From Collinsella sp. (GTDB lineage: Bacteria > Actinomycetota > Coriobacteriia > Coriobacteriales > Coriobacteriaceae): a stretch of 64,000 nucleotides of DNA. Each line of letters opens with the position of its first letter. Within the stretch, counting starts at the first letter, position 1. A program made the translations under genes and the position numbers. Location of the stretch: NCBI GenBank assembly GCA_019414245.1, contig DXMK01000006.1:62001-126000 (forward strand). The letters run 5' to 3'. This document shows, one piece after another, positions 6,878 through 15,074 of the stretch. The notes under the pieces were generated by a model. It was not told the DNA's origin and did no database searches. It saw only the letters and a list, made by a program, of their open reading frames with translations.

Positions 6878-9595
6878 TCAGTTGTTATTGCCACCATCGA
6901 GCAATGCCTCAAAATCCTTCGCAGGCATGGGGCGGTAGTAGAGGAAGCCCTGAGCGTAGCGGGCGCCCATTTGTCGTAGCATGTTTGCCTGCTCATTTGT
7001 CTCGACGCCTTCGACCACGACGGGCAGATGGAGCGACTGCGCCATTTCGAGCATCGATGAAATGATTTGCGTGCTGCGGCCTTGATCGCGGTCGGTGGGC
7101 ACAAAGGTGCGGTCGAGCTTGATGACGTCGACGTTGACGTTCTTGAGCATCGCGAGCGTGGACTGACCGGTGCCAAAATCGTCCATATAGGTCGAGAAGC
7201 CGCGGGTGTGCAGATCTGCGGTCAGCTTATCCACGGCCTCGGATTCTCCCGTATAAGCCGTCTCGGTGATCTCGATACGCATGAGCTCGGGCGGTAGGTT
7301 GTATTGGGCGGCGAGCGCCCCCATATGTTCGGCAACGTCGCAGGCAAGGATATCCACGCGCGACACATTAAGCGAGACCGGAACCACGCGAAGACGGCGA
7401 TCGAGACGCTTGCGAAGCCATGTGGCGACACCCTGCCAAATGTACTTGTCGAGCGTCACTACAAAGCCGCTTTCCTCGAGTGCGGGGATAAACGTTGCGG
7501 GCGAAATGAGAGAGCCGTCCTTGTCAATCCAGCGGGTGAGTGCTTCGGCGCCAATAATCTCGCCGGTTTCCATATCGACCTGGGGCTGAAGGTAGTACGT
7601 GATGCGGCCGTTTGAGAGCGCGTACTGGAACTCGGTCAGCGTGCGGTGAAACGCCACCTCGCGCTTGTATTCCTCGGGGCGAAAGACGGCGATGCGATCC
7701 TTAAAATCGTTTTTGGCGCGCCGATTGGTAAACATGGCCTTGGCCTGCGCGTCGATGGTGATTTCCTCGTTGGGGTCGATGGGGCAAACGCCCATGGACG
7801 GCCAGAAACCCACGCCGTCATCATGCTTGGCCACGGCGGCACGAACGCGGTTATAGATTTGATGGACGGTGTTGTGCTCAAAGGGGATGAGAATGCAAAA
7901 GTCGTCTTGGCCCCAGTATCCTGCGACGCCCATCTCGGCATTCTCGATGTCTTTGAGGACCGTGCCCACATCGGCGAGCACGCGGTCGCCCTCGGCCTGT
8001 CCGTGCCATTCGTTGAACAGTCGCATATGACCCATGTCGACGGTGGCGATACACCAAGCGGCGTCGCGCCTTGTCTTAAGAAATGCGTTGGCACGCCGCA
8101 TAAGCTCGCTGGGTCGATAGAGGCCCGTGAGCGTATCGATGCGTTCGGCGACGGCGCTTTTACGCTCAATCTCGGGTATGGGGAGGCTGTCGTTGGGTGC
8201 AAGCCCGCCGGCGGCGCGAAGACGACGGTCGAGTTCGCCTAAAACAGCGGTCGCTTGATTGATTAAGCGCTCGTAAAAGGCCGGGACGACAAGACAGACG
8301 GGGGTAATGGTGTCGTTCGCGATTCGAACAGGAGCGAAAACGGCCTCTTTAAGATGATGGGTCAGTTGCTCGAATGCCTCGTGGTCCAGATCGTTGCTGA
8401 GCACGACGAACTGGGCGTTTCGCGAGCGGAAGACGCGACTTCTGCCGCGGGTGATCGATAGCATGCGGCCTGCGTATTCGGCGAGCATGTTGTCGACAGC
8501 CTCGGCCCCGTAGAGCTCGTTGAACTTTGCCGTGCCACAAATGCGGACCGCTATAAGCCCCGTCTCGCAACGGTCGCGACGGCAGGCATCGATAGCGTTG
8601 ATCAGCATACGCTGCGTTCCGAGGCCCGTGGCGGCGTCGACGGTCTCGGCGAGTGAGTGGTTAACAAGTTCGCCGACATAGAGCGAGGGGGTATTTCCGT
8701 CGCCGTCGATGCGAAACCCGCGAGCGCGGCAGAGGACGTAGTCGCCCGCGGCATTGCGCATGCGGTACTGCATGACGCGGCGGTGTTTGGAGCCATTATA
8801 GATTTGGTCGATGTCGTTGATGTAGGCCTCAAGGTCATCGGGGTGGACGCGCGTTTTCCAGTAATCGTGGCAGTTGTCTACATGCTCAGAAGGAAGACCG
8901 AGATCGCGCAGGGCGCCTTGTGACCATAGGGTGCGATGTTTGTCCAAGTTCTCGATAAAGCAATAACGGCCTTCGTTGAGCATCGAAAAGGCGTCAAAAA
9001 CGCGATCGCTTATTTCGAAGTCGTCGGTGTGGACTTGCGCGATATTGCGTCGATCAAGATGCATGGCATGGCGTAGCTTGTAGTCGTACATGCGATGGTC
9101 GGCATCGAGTGTCATGCGATTGGAGACTTCACCCAGGGCGGGGTCGGCGTGCGACACTCCGTAGCTAAACGAGTGAGGCATCTCGGAATCGTTGTTTTTG
9201 AGTAGGACCGTTCGGCAGTGTTCCAGGCGCTCGGCGAGGTCGTCCTCGGTCGCAATCGTAGATAGGATGGCAAACTCGTCGCCGCCTATGCGAAACGCCG
9301 CTTCGCCCGCCTTCATATACAGCTTAAGATAGAGACTTACCTGCAAGATATAGCGGTTGCCCTCGTCATGCCCAAAGACGTCGTTGCAGTGCTTGAGATT
9401 GTCGATATCGATGAACGCCATGGTAACGGGGGCGTCCTGCTCCCAGAGCTCCTCGAGGGAACGGGCAAAGCCGCCACGGTTGCCAAGCCCAGTAAGCTGG
9501 TCGGTAAAGGCAGTCCTGATCAGATCCTCCTGCCGCTCGAGAAGGTCACGGACGGTCTTTTCGAGCGTTTCGGTGTAATTGCTGACAGTATCCAT
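6878..9595 (-). CDS. c-di-GMP cyclase/phosphodiesterase, GGDEF-PAS-GGDEF-like-GGDEF-like-EAL
   Basis: 905 residues. The first GGDEF domain carries an intact RIGGDEF (about 104-108). A PAS-like section follows (VHPDDLEAY, VMQYRMRNAAGDYVL). A second GGDEF-like domain has RSRNAQF in place of the signature. A third (DTLTGLYRPSEL) has YWGQDDF, so both are probably inactive. From about residue 651 comes an EAL domain with the key elements present: GAEALTRW, SLNVSR, EITETA, MDDFGTG, KLDRTF and VVEGVET. It could both make and degrade c-di-GMP, but which activity dominates cannot be told. No signal peptide or membrane helix is visible. The Shine-Dalgarno before ATG 9593-9595 is weak. Confidence 0.87.
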   Translation of the reverse strand: MDTVSNYTETLEKTVRDLLERQEDLIRTAFTDQLTGLGNRGGFARSLEELWEQDAPVTMAFIDIDNLKHCNDVFGHDEGNRYILQVSLYLKLYMKAGEAAFRIGGDEFAILSTIATEDDLAERLEHCRTVLLKNNDSEMPHSFSYGVSHADPALGEVSNRMTLDADHRMYDYKLRHAMHLDRRNIAQVHTDDFEISDRVFDAFSMLNEGRYCFIENLDKHRTLWSQGALRDLGLPSEHVDNCHDYWKTRVHPDDLEAYINDIDQIYNGSKHRRVMQYRMRNAAGDYVLCRARGFRIDGDGNTPSLYVGELVNHSLAETVDAATGLGTQRMLINAIDACRRDRCETGLIAVRICGTAKFNELYGAEAVDNMLAEYAGRMLSITRGRSRVFRSRNAQFVVLSNDLDHEAFEQLTHHLKEAVFAPVRIANDTITPVCLVVPAFYERLINQATAVLGELDRRLRAAGGLAPNDSLPIPEIERKSAVAERIDTLTGLYRPSELMRRANAFLKTRRDAAWCIATVDMGHMRLFNEWHGQAEGDRVLADVGTVLKDIENAEMGVAGYWGQDDFCILIPFEHNTVHQIYNRVRAAVAKHDDGVGFWPSMGVCPIDPNEEITIDAQAKAMFTNRRAKNDFKDRIAVFRPEEYKREVAFHRTLTEFQYALSNGRITYYLQPQVDMETGEIIGAEALTRWIDKDGSLISPATFIPALEESGFVVTLDKYIWQGVATWLRKRLDRRLRVVPVSLNVSRVDILACDVAEHMGALAAQYNLPPELMRIEITETAYTGESEAVDKLTADLHTRGFSTYMDDFGTGQSTLAMLKNVNVDVIKLDRTFVPTDRDQGRSTQIISSMLEMAQSLHLPVVVEGVETNEQANMLRQMGARYAQGFLYYRPMPAKDFEALLDGGNNN

Positions 9596-9919
9596 GTTCT
9601 AAGCGGCTTTCTGAGGTCGGGGCGGATTGCGTCGGGCGAGCTCGTTGTGTACATGCATCGTTGCTCAGCGCTTTGCATGTATCCAGGCCCCCGCCTTGCC
9701 GCGTTGTTGAGCTACTTTGCCGGCTAATGTTCGCTGTTGATAACAGCTGAGTAGTGTAAACAATAGTGCACAATTATATATGGGTGCACATGCTGTGGGC
9801 GGCTGTTATTCGACAAACGGTAGCGCGACGATGCGATGTTCGATAAAAATGCGACTGGGACGATATATGTTGACGGGTATACTTGTCCCGTTTTAAAACG
9901 CAGGAACGGAGATGGTCGC
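9596..9919. promoter_or_regulatory. Divergent intergenic region between EAL gene and patatin gene
   Basis: About 320 bp without a convincing gene. It should hold promoters for both divergent genes. A TATACT at 9878-9883 is a possible -10 box for the patatin gene and lies in a small inverted repeat (ACGGG/CCCGT, 9873-9891). Two GTGCAC hexamers (9766-9771 and 9784-9789) flank an AT-rich stretch and could be an operator. No riboswitch is recognised. Confidence 0.35.
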
Positions 9920-10789
9920 ATGGCACAGTCAAATATGACGCGCACGGTGGGGCTGGCGCTCGAGGGAGGCGGCTACCGCGGTATGTATACGGCGGGCGTG
10001 CTCGACGTTTGGATGGAGCACGGTTTGACCTGCAACCATATGGTGGGCGTCTCGGCGGGCGCGGCGTTTGGCTACAACTTTAAATCGCGCCAGATCGGCC
10101 GCGCCATTCGCTATAACAAGGCCTATTGCGCCGACAAGCGCTATGCGAGCGTGACCAGCTGGCTGCGAACCGGCGATATGTACAATGCCGACTTTGCTTA
10201 TCACGAGGTGCCTATCGAGCGCGATCCTATCGACTTGGAGGCGTATCGCACCTGTCCCATGCGATTTACGTGCGTGTGTACCGATATCGAGACGGGCAAG
10301 GCCGTCTATCACGATCTGCCGTATGGCGACGAGCGCGATATCGAGTGGATTCGGGCGTCGTCGGCAATTCCCGTGGCGACGCGTCCCGTTGCTATTGACG
10401 GGCATAAGTATCTGGATGGTGGCGTGGCTGATTCTATTCCCAGCGCGTGGCTGTTTGCGCAGGGGTATGACCGCAATATCGTGGTACTCACGCAGCCGGC
10501 GGGCTTTGTGAAGCAGCCCAACAGCGTGATGCCCATGCTGCGGCGCTTGTTCCGTCACTATCCGGAGTTTGTCGCAGCGCTTGAGCACCGGCATGAGGTC
10601 TACAATGCCACGCTCGATGACCTGGCACGTCGCGAGGCTGCCGGCGAGATCTTTGTGGTGCGTCCGAGCGAATCGGTGAAGGTGCCGTCGCTGTGTCGCG
10701 AGCCCGATGAACTTGAGCGCATCTACCAGATTGGTCGCCGCGATGCGGAGGCGACCTTGCCGGAACTGGAGGCATATCTGGCAGGGTAG
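9920..10789 (+). CDS. Patatin-like phospholipase (YjjU/RssA type)
   Basis: 289 residues with a full patatin core: the oxyanion-hole glycine stretch LALEGGGYRGMYTAG, the nucleophile elbow GVSAG and the catalytic Asp in LDGGVADS. It is therefore a Ser-Asp dyad lipid acyl hydrolase, probably cytoplasmic as no signal peptide is seen. The longer frame from 9836 lacks family similarity. ATG 9920 is preferred because GGAG lies 8 nt upstream and the patatin core starts soon after. The substrate is unknown. Confidence 0.88.
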   Translation: MAQSNMTRTVGLALEGGGYRGMYTAGVLDVWMEHGLTCNHMVGVSAGAAFGYNFKSRQIGRAIRYNKAYCADKRYASVTSWLRTGDMYNADFAYHEVPIERDPIDLEAYRTCPMRFTCVCTDIETGKAVYHDLPYGDERDIEWIRASSAIPVATRPVAIDGHKYLDGGVADSIPSAWLFAQGYDRNIVVLTQPAGFVKQPNSVMPMLRRLFRHYPEFVAALEHRHEVYNATLDDLARREAAGEIFVVRPSESVKVPSLCREPDELERIYQIGRRDAEATLPELEAYLAG

Positions 10790-10901
10790 AGGCTGCTGCC
10801 GCCATCTCGGCGGAAAGCGCATCCCGGAATGGAGGCTCAAACTGGGATGCGCTTTCCATTGCTGAAGATATGAGGCTGCGAATCAGCTGCTCGGCCTAGA
10901 C

Positions 10902-11597
10902 TTACGCCTGCTGCCAGGTGTCGACGAGCTCCTTGGCCGCGGCGTAGGGGTCATCGGCGCTGCAGACGGCGCTCACCACGAAAAAGCCGTCGACGCTGGT
11001 GGCCTTGAGCTGTGGCAGGTCGGCCGTCTTGACGCCGCCGCCCACCACGATGGGCACGGGGCTTGCCGCGTGGAGGGCGGCCAGGTCCTCAAAGCTCTTG
11101 GTGATGATAGAGCCGTCGGCCGCGCGTCCGCAGTCGCGCTTGGTCTCGGTCTCGTGGAGTGGGCCGATGCCCAGGTAGTCGACTAGGCTCATGTCGGCGG
11201 TCTTGACGTACTCGAGCATCTCCTCGCAACGGGCGGAAAGGCCCACGATGGCGTTGGGCCCCAGCAGCTTGCGACAGACCTCGACGGGAATGTCGCTCTG
11301 ACCCACGTGCACGCCGTCGACAGCAATGCCCTGCTCGCGCGCGGCGAGTACGCAGTCCAGGCGGTCGTCAATCAGCAAAGCGACCTGACCGGTCTTGCCG
11401 GCCTGTGCGATTGCCTGCGCGGCGTCGCCGGTCAGCGCAATGATCTCGCGGGCGCTTGCCACCTTGGAGCGCACCTGGATGCAGGTAAAGCCGGCGTCGA
11501 GTGCCTGGGCCACCACATCGCCCACGGGGCGCCCGAGCGTGTTTTCGGGGCCGAGCACCAGATAGGCCGAGATATCAAGGTTGTCGCGGATACTCAT
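10902..11597 (-). CDS. thiE: Thiamine-phosphate synthase
   Basis: 231-residue TIM-barrel enzyme joining HMP pyrophosphate to the thiazole phosphate to give thiamine phosphate. Family motifs are visible: CIQVRSK, DGVHVGQSD, LGIGPLHETETK (phosphate/pyrophosphate loop) and IVVGGGVKT. Last gene of the operon thiM-DUF77-thiE. Its ATG overlaps the stop of the DUF77 gene as ATGA, showing translational coupling; GGAGG also lies upstream. Expected to be controlled by the TPP riboswitch in front of thiM. Confidence 0.94.
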   Translation of the reverse strand: MSIRDNLDISAYLVLGPENTLGRPVGDVVAQALDAGFTCIQVRSKVASAREIIALTGDAAQAIAQAGKTGQVALLIDDRLDCVLAAREQGIAVDGVHVGQSDIPVEVCRKLLGPNAIVGLSARCEEMLEYVKTADMSLVDYLGIGPLHETETKRDCGRAADGSIITKSFEDLAALHAASPVPIVVGGGVKTADLPQLKATSVDGFFVVSAVCSADDPYAAAKELVDTWQQA

Positions 11598-11935
11598 CGT
11601 GTTTCCTCCTGCTTTTTGATCTGAGCTTCCATGCGCTCGAGCTTGCCGGTCATGGTGTCGGTAAATCCGGGTCGAATATCGGCTTTGAGCACGACTTCGG
11701 TGCGGATGCCCTTGCTCGCCAACACAAAGGTTGCGTCGCGCACGACCTGCATGACCTCGTCCCAGTCGCCCTCGATCTCGGTGAACATCGAGGTGGTGCG
11801 GTTGGGAAGGCCGCTCTCGCGAATGACGCGCACGACCTCGGCGACCTCGGCGGACAGCTCATCGCCGGTGCCGCACGGGGCGATGGCCACGGCGACGAGC
11901 GTATTCATGCCGGCATTGGTTGCGGGCTCGGACAT
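11594..11935 (-). CDS. MTH1187/DUF77-family thiamine-binding protein
   Basis: 113-residue small ferredoxin-like-fold protein of the DUF77 (MTH1187/YkoF) family, whose members bind thiamine or related HMP compounds. Features are a core VAVAPCGTG-like strand (VAVAIAPCGTG), MFTEIEGDWDEV, and a regularly spaced C-terminal helix. It lies 3 bp after thiM and overlaps thiE by 4 bp, so it sits in the thiamine operon, and a role in thiamine or HMP handling is well supported. Whether it acts in transport, sequestration or regulation is not visible. Confidence 0.88.
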   Translation of the reverse strand: MSEPATNAGMNTLVAVAIAPCGTGDELSAEVAEVVRVIRESGLPNRTTSMFTEIEGDWDEVMQVVRDATFVLASKGIRTEVVLKADIRPGFTDTMTGKLERMEAQIKKQEETR

Positions 11936-11938
11936 GGC

Positions 11939-12778
11939 CTATGCCTCCTCGAGGTCGAGCTGGTTGTTGGCGATGTCCTGGGCGGTTGCGCGGTAGAGCT
12001 CGTCGATAAAGGCGACCTTAAAGCTTGCCGGGGCGTCGGCGACAGCGGCGGCACGCGAGCCGGCAACGTTGTAGACGGCGGTGCCGCAGACGGCGGCCGT
12101 AAACGGGTCGGCAGCGCAGGCGTACACAGCCAGCACGCCGCCTTGCGAGCAGCCGCAACCGGTGATCTTGGACATGAGCGGGCTGCCGCCGTGGGACTTG
12201 GCCACGGTCATGCCGTCGGTGATCAGGTCGACTTCGCCCGAGACCACAACGGCGCCGCCGGTGTAGCGGGCGAGCGCCACGGCGGCATCGCGGGCGGCGT
12301 CTACCGTGTCGGTGGTATCGACACCGCGCACGCGGCTCAGATCGGCCGCCTCGCCCTCAAGACCCCACAGGCCGGCGAGCGCGATGATCTCGGAGGCGTT
12401 GCCGCGCACGATGGCGGGCTTGTACTGCTTAAGCTCGTTTACCAACTGGGTGCGCAGACTGCCGATGCCCAGGCCCACCGGATCGAGCACCCAGGGCTTG
12501 CCGGCGTCGTGTGCCGCCTTGGCCGCGCGGGGAATCGTCTGCTCGTAGATGGGGAAGAGCGTGCCCATATTGAGATAGATGGCGCCGCCGCCGGCAACGA
12601 GCGCCTCGCCCTCGTCGGGAAGATAGACCATGGCGGCCGATCCACCCACAGCGAGCTGCGCGTTGGCGACAAAGTCGATCGTCACCGTGTTGGTGATGGA
12701 GCCGGCCATCGGATTGGTGGTGCGAATCTCCTCCACGGCCTTGACCATATGTTGCTTAAGCTGTTCCGAATCAATCAC
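11939..12778 (-). CDS. thiM: Hydroxyethylthiazole kinase
   Basis: 279-residue ribokinase-fold kinase that phosphorylates hydroxyethylthiazole for thiamine salvage. Visible: SITNTVTIDFVAN near the N-terminus, the substrate loop LAVGGSAAMVY, VLDPVGLG, GNASEI and the C-terminal active-site GCGCSQGG (anion hole and catalytic Cys region). Start: GTG 12776-12778, chosen because AAGGAGG lies just upstream and gives a family-length N-terminus; the longer frame runs into the riboswitch terminator. First gene of thiM-DUF77-thiE. No thiC or thiG lies nearby, so the locus is for salvage. Confidence 0.93.
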   Translation of the reverse strand: MIDSEQLKQHMVKAVEEIRTTNPMAGSITNTVTIDFVANAQLAVGGSAAMVYLPDEGEALVAGGGAIYLNMGTLFPIYEQTIPRAAKAAHDAGKPWVLDPVGLGIGSLRTQLVNELKQYKPAIVRGNASEIIALAGLWGLEGEAADLSRVRGVDTTDTVDAARDAAVALARYTGGAVVVSGEVDLITDGMTVAKSHGGSPLMSKITGCGCSQGGVLAVYACAADPFTAAVCGTAVYNVAGSRAAAVADAPASFKVAFIDELYRATAQDIANNQLDLEEA

Positions 12779-12800
12779 TGCACATGCCTCCTTGGCATAG

Positions 12801-12831
12801 AAAAGGGGCGCTGTGCATAGACAGCGCCCCT
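12801..12831 (-). terminator. Riboswitch-controlled intrinsic terminator before thiM
   Basis: Perfect stem AGGGGCGCTGT / ACAGCGCCCCT with a 6-nt loop. On the minus strand it is followed by four T. It lies between the TPP aptamer and the thiM Shine-Dalgarno, so TPP binding most likely promotes its formation and stops transcription of the operon. Confidence 0.85.
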
Positions 12832-12834
12832 GTA

Positions 12835-12935
12835 AAGGCGGCATGCTCCCTACGCCAGCATTAACTGACAGGTTCAAAGGATTGGGCCCCATGCCCTCTC
12901 AGCCTTGTGGTTTGCACCGCCGGCACTCCCGCATC
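12835..12935 (-). ncRNA. TPP (thi-box) riboswitch aptamer
   Basis: On the minus strand the thi-box consensus is clear: a 5' stem with GGGAGTGCCGG, then CTGAGAGGGC, a variable arm, TTGAACCTG, TTAATGCTGGCGTAGGGA and the closing part. The CUGAGA and GCGUAGGGA elements form the pyrimidine and pyrophosphate pockets. It is followed by a terminator and then thiM, consistent with transcriptional OFF control by thiamine pyrophosphate. The outer boundaries are approximate. Confidence 0.93.
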
Positions 12936-12961
12936 GAATCTGTTGTTCCCTATACTAGCGC

Positions 12962-13063
12962 ACCTGCCAAAAAGGGACAGGTTTATTTTGGCAGGTAACA
13001 ACTGGGACTTTGCGTTTTCCCAGATGAAACCTGCCGAAATAAACCTGTCCCTTTTTGGCAGGT
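12962..13063. repeat. Inverted pair of REP-like GGGACAG hairpins
   Basis: Two 35-bp palindromic units face each other: 12962-12996 and 13029-13063. Each has ACCTGCC(A/G)AAA arms and a loop with GGGACAG (or its complement), separated by about 32 bp that itself contains a CTGGGA/TCCCAG hairpin. A third, nearly identical unit lies at 62101-62135. The doublet arrangement is like bacterial REP/BIME elements. It sits between the TPP riboswitch and the HAD gene. Confidence 0.8.
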
Positions 13064-13103
13064 CGGTACAATAGATGGGATTAAGAATGACCGAGGGGAC
13101 TCT

Positions 13104-14012
13104 ATGATCAAACTTGTGCTGACCGATATGGACGATACGCTGATTCCAGCCGGGCATGACGGCGCCAGCGACTACGCCATTGAGGGTATTCATGCCATGC
13201 AGGCGGCGGGTTTGCACTTTGGGCCGGTTTCGGGTCGTCAGCCGTCCGCGATGGGCTGGATGTTCAAAAACCGTTCCGGGTGTTATTCGACCGGTGCGTT
13301 CTGTAACGGCCAGGTGATGTTTGTTGACGGCGAAGTAGTCGCCTCGCGCGCAATCGACAACGATGCTCTGATGCGTTTGGCCGACTATCTGGAGCAAGAG
13401 ACCGACGATACATTTCTAAAAGTCTACAGCCTGGGCGATGACTTTTGGGGCAACGATGCCCATTGTGTGACGAGTGACCCCGAGCGCGTTCGTCGCGCCA
13501 TGGAGTCGGGCGGCAACGCGTGGCTCAAAGGCGAAGAGGCCCCATGTCGTCCCGTCGTCGATGACGCGTCGGTGTTTAAGGCGAATATCTGGAGTGCCCG
13601 TTCGCGTGAGGAGCTCGCGGAGCTACGTGAGCGCGTTGCCGCTGAGGTGCCGGAACTCTCGCTTGTGTTTCCCAACAACCGAGTGCGCCTGTTCGACATC
13701 CTTCCGGCTGGTTGGGACAAGGGCTGCGCTGCGCTGGAGCTGGCGCGCGCTTTGGGCCTGACGCCCGACGAGGTGGCCGTATTCGGCGATTCTGATAACG
13801 ATTTGCCCATGATCGATGCCGTTCCTAACTCCGTTGCAGTCGCCAATGCCAACGAGGCCGTCACGGCTGCCGCACGCTGGCATATTGGCGCTGCGGCAGA
13901 TGATGCGGTTGCCGGGGCTCTGCATCAGATTGCCGCCTGCGCCGCGACGGGGGAGATGCCGTCGTTTATGCGTCAAATGGACGCGGCAGGTTTTGGCGTC
14001 ACGAACGTCTAG
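13104..14012 (+). CDS. HAD-superfamily (Cof/IIB) phosphatase
   Basis: 302 residues, type IIB HAD hydrolase. The N-terminal nucleophile motif is LVLTDMDDTLIPAG. The C-terminal motif is VAVFGDSDNDLPMID, with the catalytic lysine expected in the WDKG region (GWDKGCALEL-like). Between them lies the C2 cap. Members dephosphorylate sugar phosphates, FMN, PLP or other small metabolites; the substrate cannot be assigned. Start ATG 13104 has GAGGGG upstream. The LysR gene follows after 10 bp on the same strand, so they may share a transcript. Confidence 0.88.
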   Translation: MIKLVLTDMDDTLIPAGHDGASDYAIEGIHAMQAAGLHFGPVSGRQPSAMGWMFKNRSGCYSTGAFCNGQVMFVDGEVVASRAIDNDALMRLADYLEQETDDTFLKVYSLGDDFWGNDAHCVTSDPERVRRAMESGGNAWLKGEEAPCRPVVDDASVFKANIWSARSREELAELRERVAAEVPELSLVFPNNRVRLFDILPAGWDKGCAALELARALGLTPDEVAVFGDSDNDLPMIDAVPNSVAVANANEAVTAAARWHIGAAADDAVAGALHQIAACAATGEMPSFMRQMDAAGFGVTNV

Positions 14013-14022
14013 GGAGAAGGCT

Positions 14023-14919
14023 ATGAAGCTTCAGCAGCTCAGATATGTTGTTAAGGTTGCCGAATGCGGTAGCATCACCGAGGCCTCGCGCCGGCTCTTT
14101 GTGTCGCAGCCCTCGATTACCGCGTCGATTCGCGATCTCGAAAACGAGATGGGTGTGCATATCTTTGAGCGCACCAACAAGGGCGTCATTGTGTCCGAGG
14201 AAGGCGAGACCTTCTTGGGCTACGCGCGCCAGGTGCTCGACCAGGCCGACCTGCTCGAGGGCAAGTACAAAGGCACGTCCGAGCAGGTGCCGCACTTTAG
14301 TGTGAGCTGCCAGCATTATTCCTTTGCCGTTAATGCGTTTGTCGATGTGATCCGCGAGTTCGATGCCGCGCGCTACGACTTTACCCTGCGCGAGGAGCAG
14401 ACCCACGAAATTATCGAGGATGTCGCGCATATGAAAAGCGAACTCGGCATCCTGTATCTGTCGGAGCACAATCGCGAGGTCATCGAGCGCATGCTTGCCG
14501 CCAACGAGCTCGTGTTCGAAGGGCTCTTCTGCGCCACGCCGCATGTCTTCGTCTGCGACGACCATCCGCTGGCGGGCCGCTCCAGCGTGACGCTCGAGGA
14601 TCTGGAAGACTACCCGTTCCTGTCCTACGAGCAGGGCAGCTACAACTCGTTTTACTATTCCGAGGAGCTGACCTCGACGTTCGAGCGTCGCAAAAATATC
14701 CGCGTGCGCGATCGTGCGACGTTGTTCAATTTGGCCATGGGCCTCAACGGCTACACGGTATGCTCGGGCGTGATCAGCCACGAGCTCAACGGCCCCGGCA
14801 TTATCTCGATTCCGCTCGACGTGGACGAGTACATGGAGATTGGCATCATCACGCTCAAGAACACGACGCTCACGCGCTACGGTCGGGCCTATATCGACGC
14901 GATTCGTCAGCATATCTAG
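14023..14919 (+). CDS. LysR-family transcriptional regulator
   Basis: 298 residues. The N-terminal winged helix MKLQQLRYVVKVAECGSITE, with LFVSQPSITASIRDLE and FERTNKGVIVSEEG, is typical LysR. The effector domain follows (about 90-298). ATG 14023 has AGGGAGAAGG just upstream; the longer frame from 13816 overlaps the HAD gene and is rejected. It precedes a core MetE-like methyltransferase gene, with a possible operator (14966-14988) between them, so it may control that gene in response to methionine or homocysteine status. This is inference from position. Confidence 0.9.
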   Translation: MKLQQLRYVVKVAECGSITEASRRLFVSQPSITASIRDLENEMGVHIFERTNKGVIVSEEGETFLGYARQVLDQADLLEGKYKGTSEQVPHFSVSCQHYSFAVNAFVDVIREFDAARYDFTLREEQTHEIIEDVAHMKSELGILYLSEHNREVIERMLAANELVFEGLFCATPHVFVCDDHPLAGRSSVTLEDLEDYPFLSYEQGSYNSFYYSEELTSTFERRKNIRVRDRATLFNLAMGLNGYTVCSGVISHELNGPGIISIPLDVDEYMEIGIITLKNTTLTRYGRAYIDAIRQHI

Positions 14920-14965
14920 GCTGCTGTGCTCCGCACGGTTCAAGTCTCTTTATGACAGTCCAGAC

Positions 14966-14988
14966 TGATATAGGAAGCATCTATATCA
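14966..14988. promoter_or_regulatory. Candidate LysR operator upstream of the MetE-like gene
   Basis: Perfect 8-bp inverted repeat TGATATAG - GAAGCAT - CTATATCA, with dyad symmetry and an interrupted core as in LysR-type boxes. It lies 87 bp upstream of the MetE-like start, right after the LysR gene. Confidence 0.5.
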
Positions 14989-15074
14989 AACTGTTATAAA
15001 CGTATATTTTACGATGACCATATGAGCGCTCATACTCTGTCCCAGTAAAGCAACCGATGCAAAGGGAGATATCT

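Noticed and set aside
11501..12820. 439-codon plus-strand frame opposite the thiamine operon
   Set aside because: It covers thiM, DUF77 and part of thiE antisense and runs toward the riboswitch region; composition is that of a shadow.
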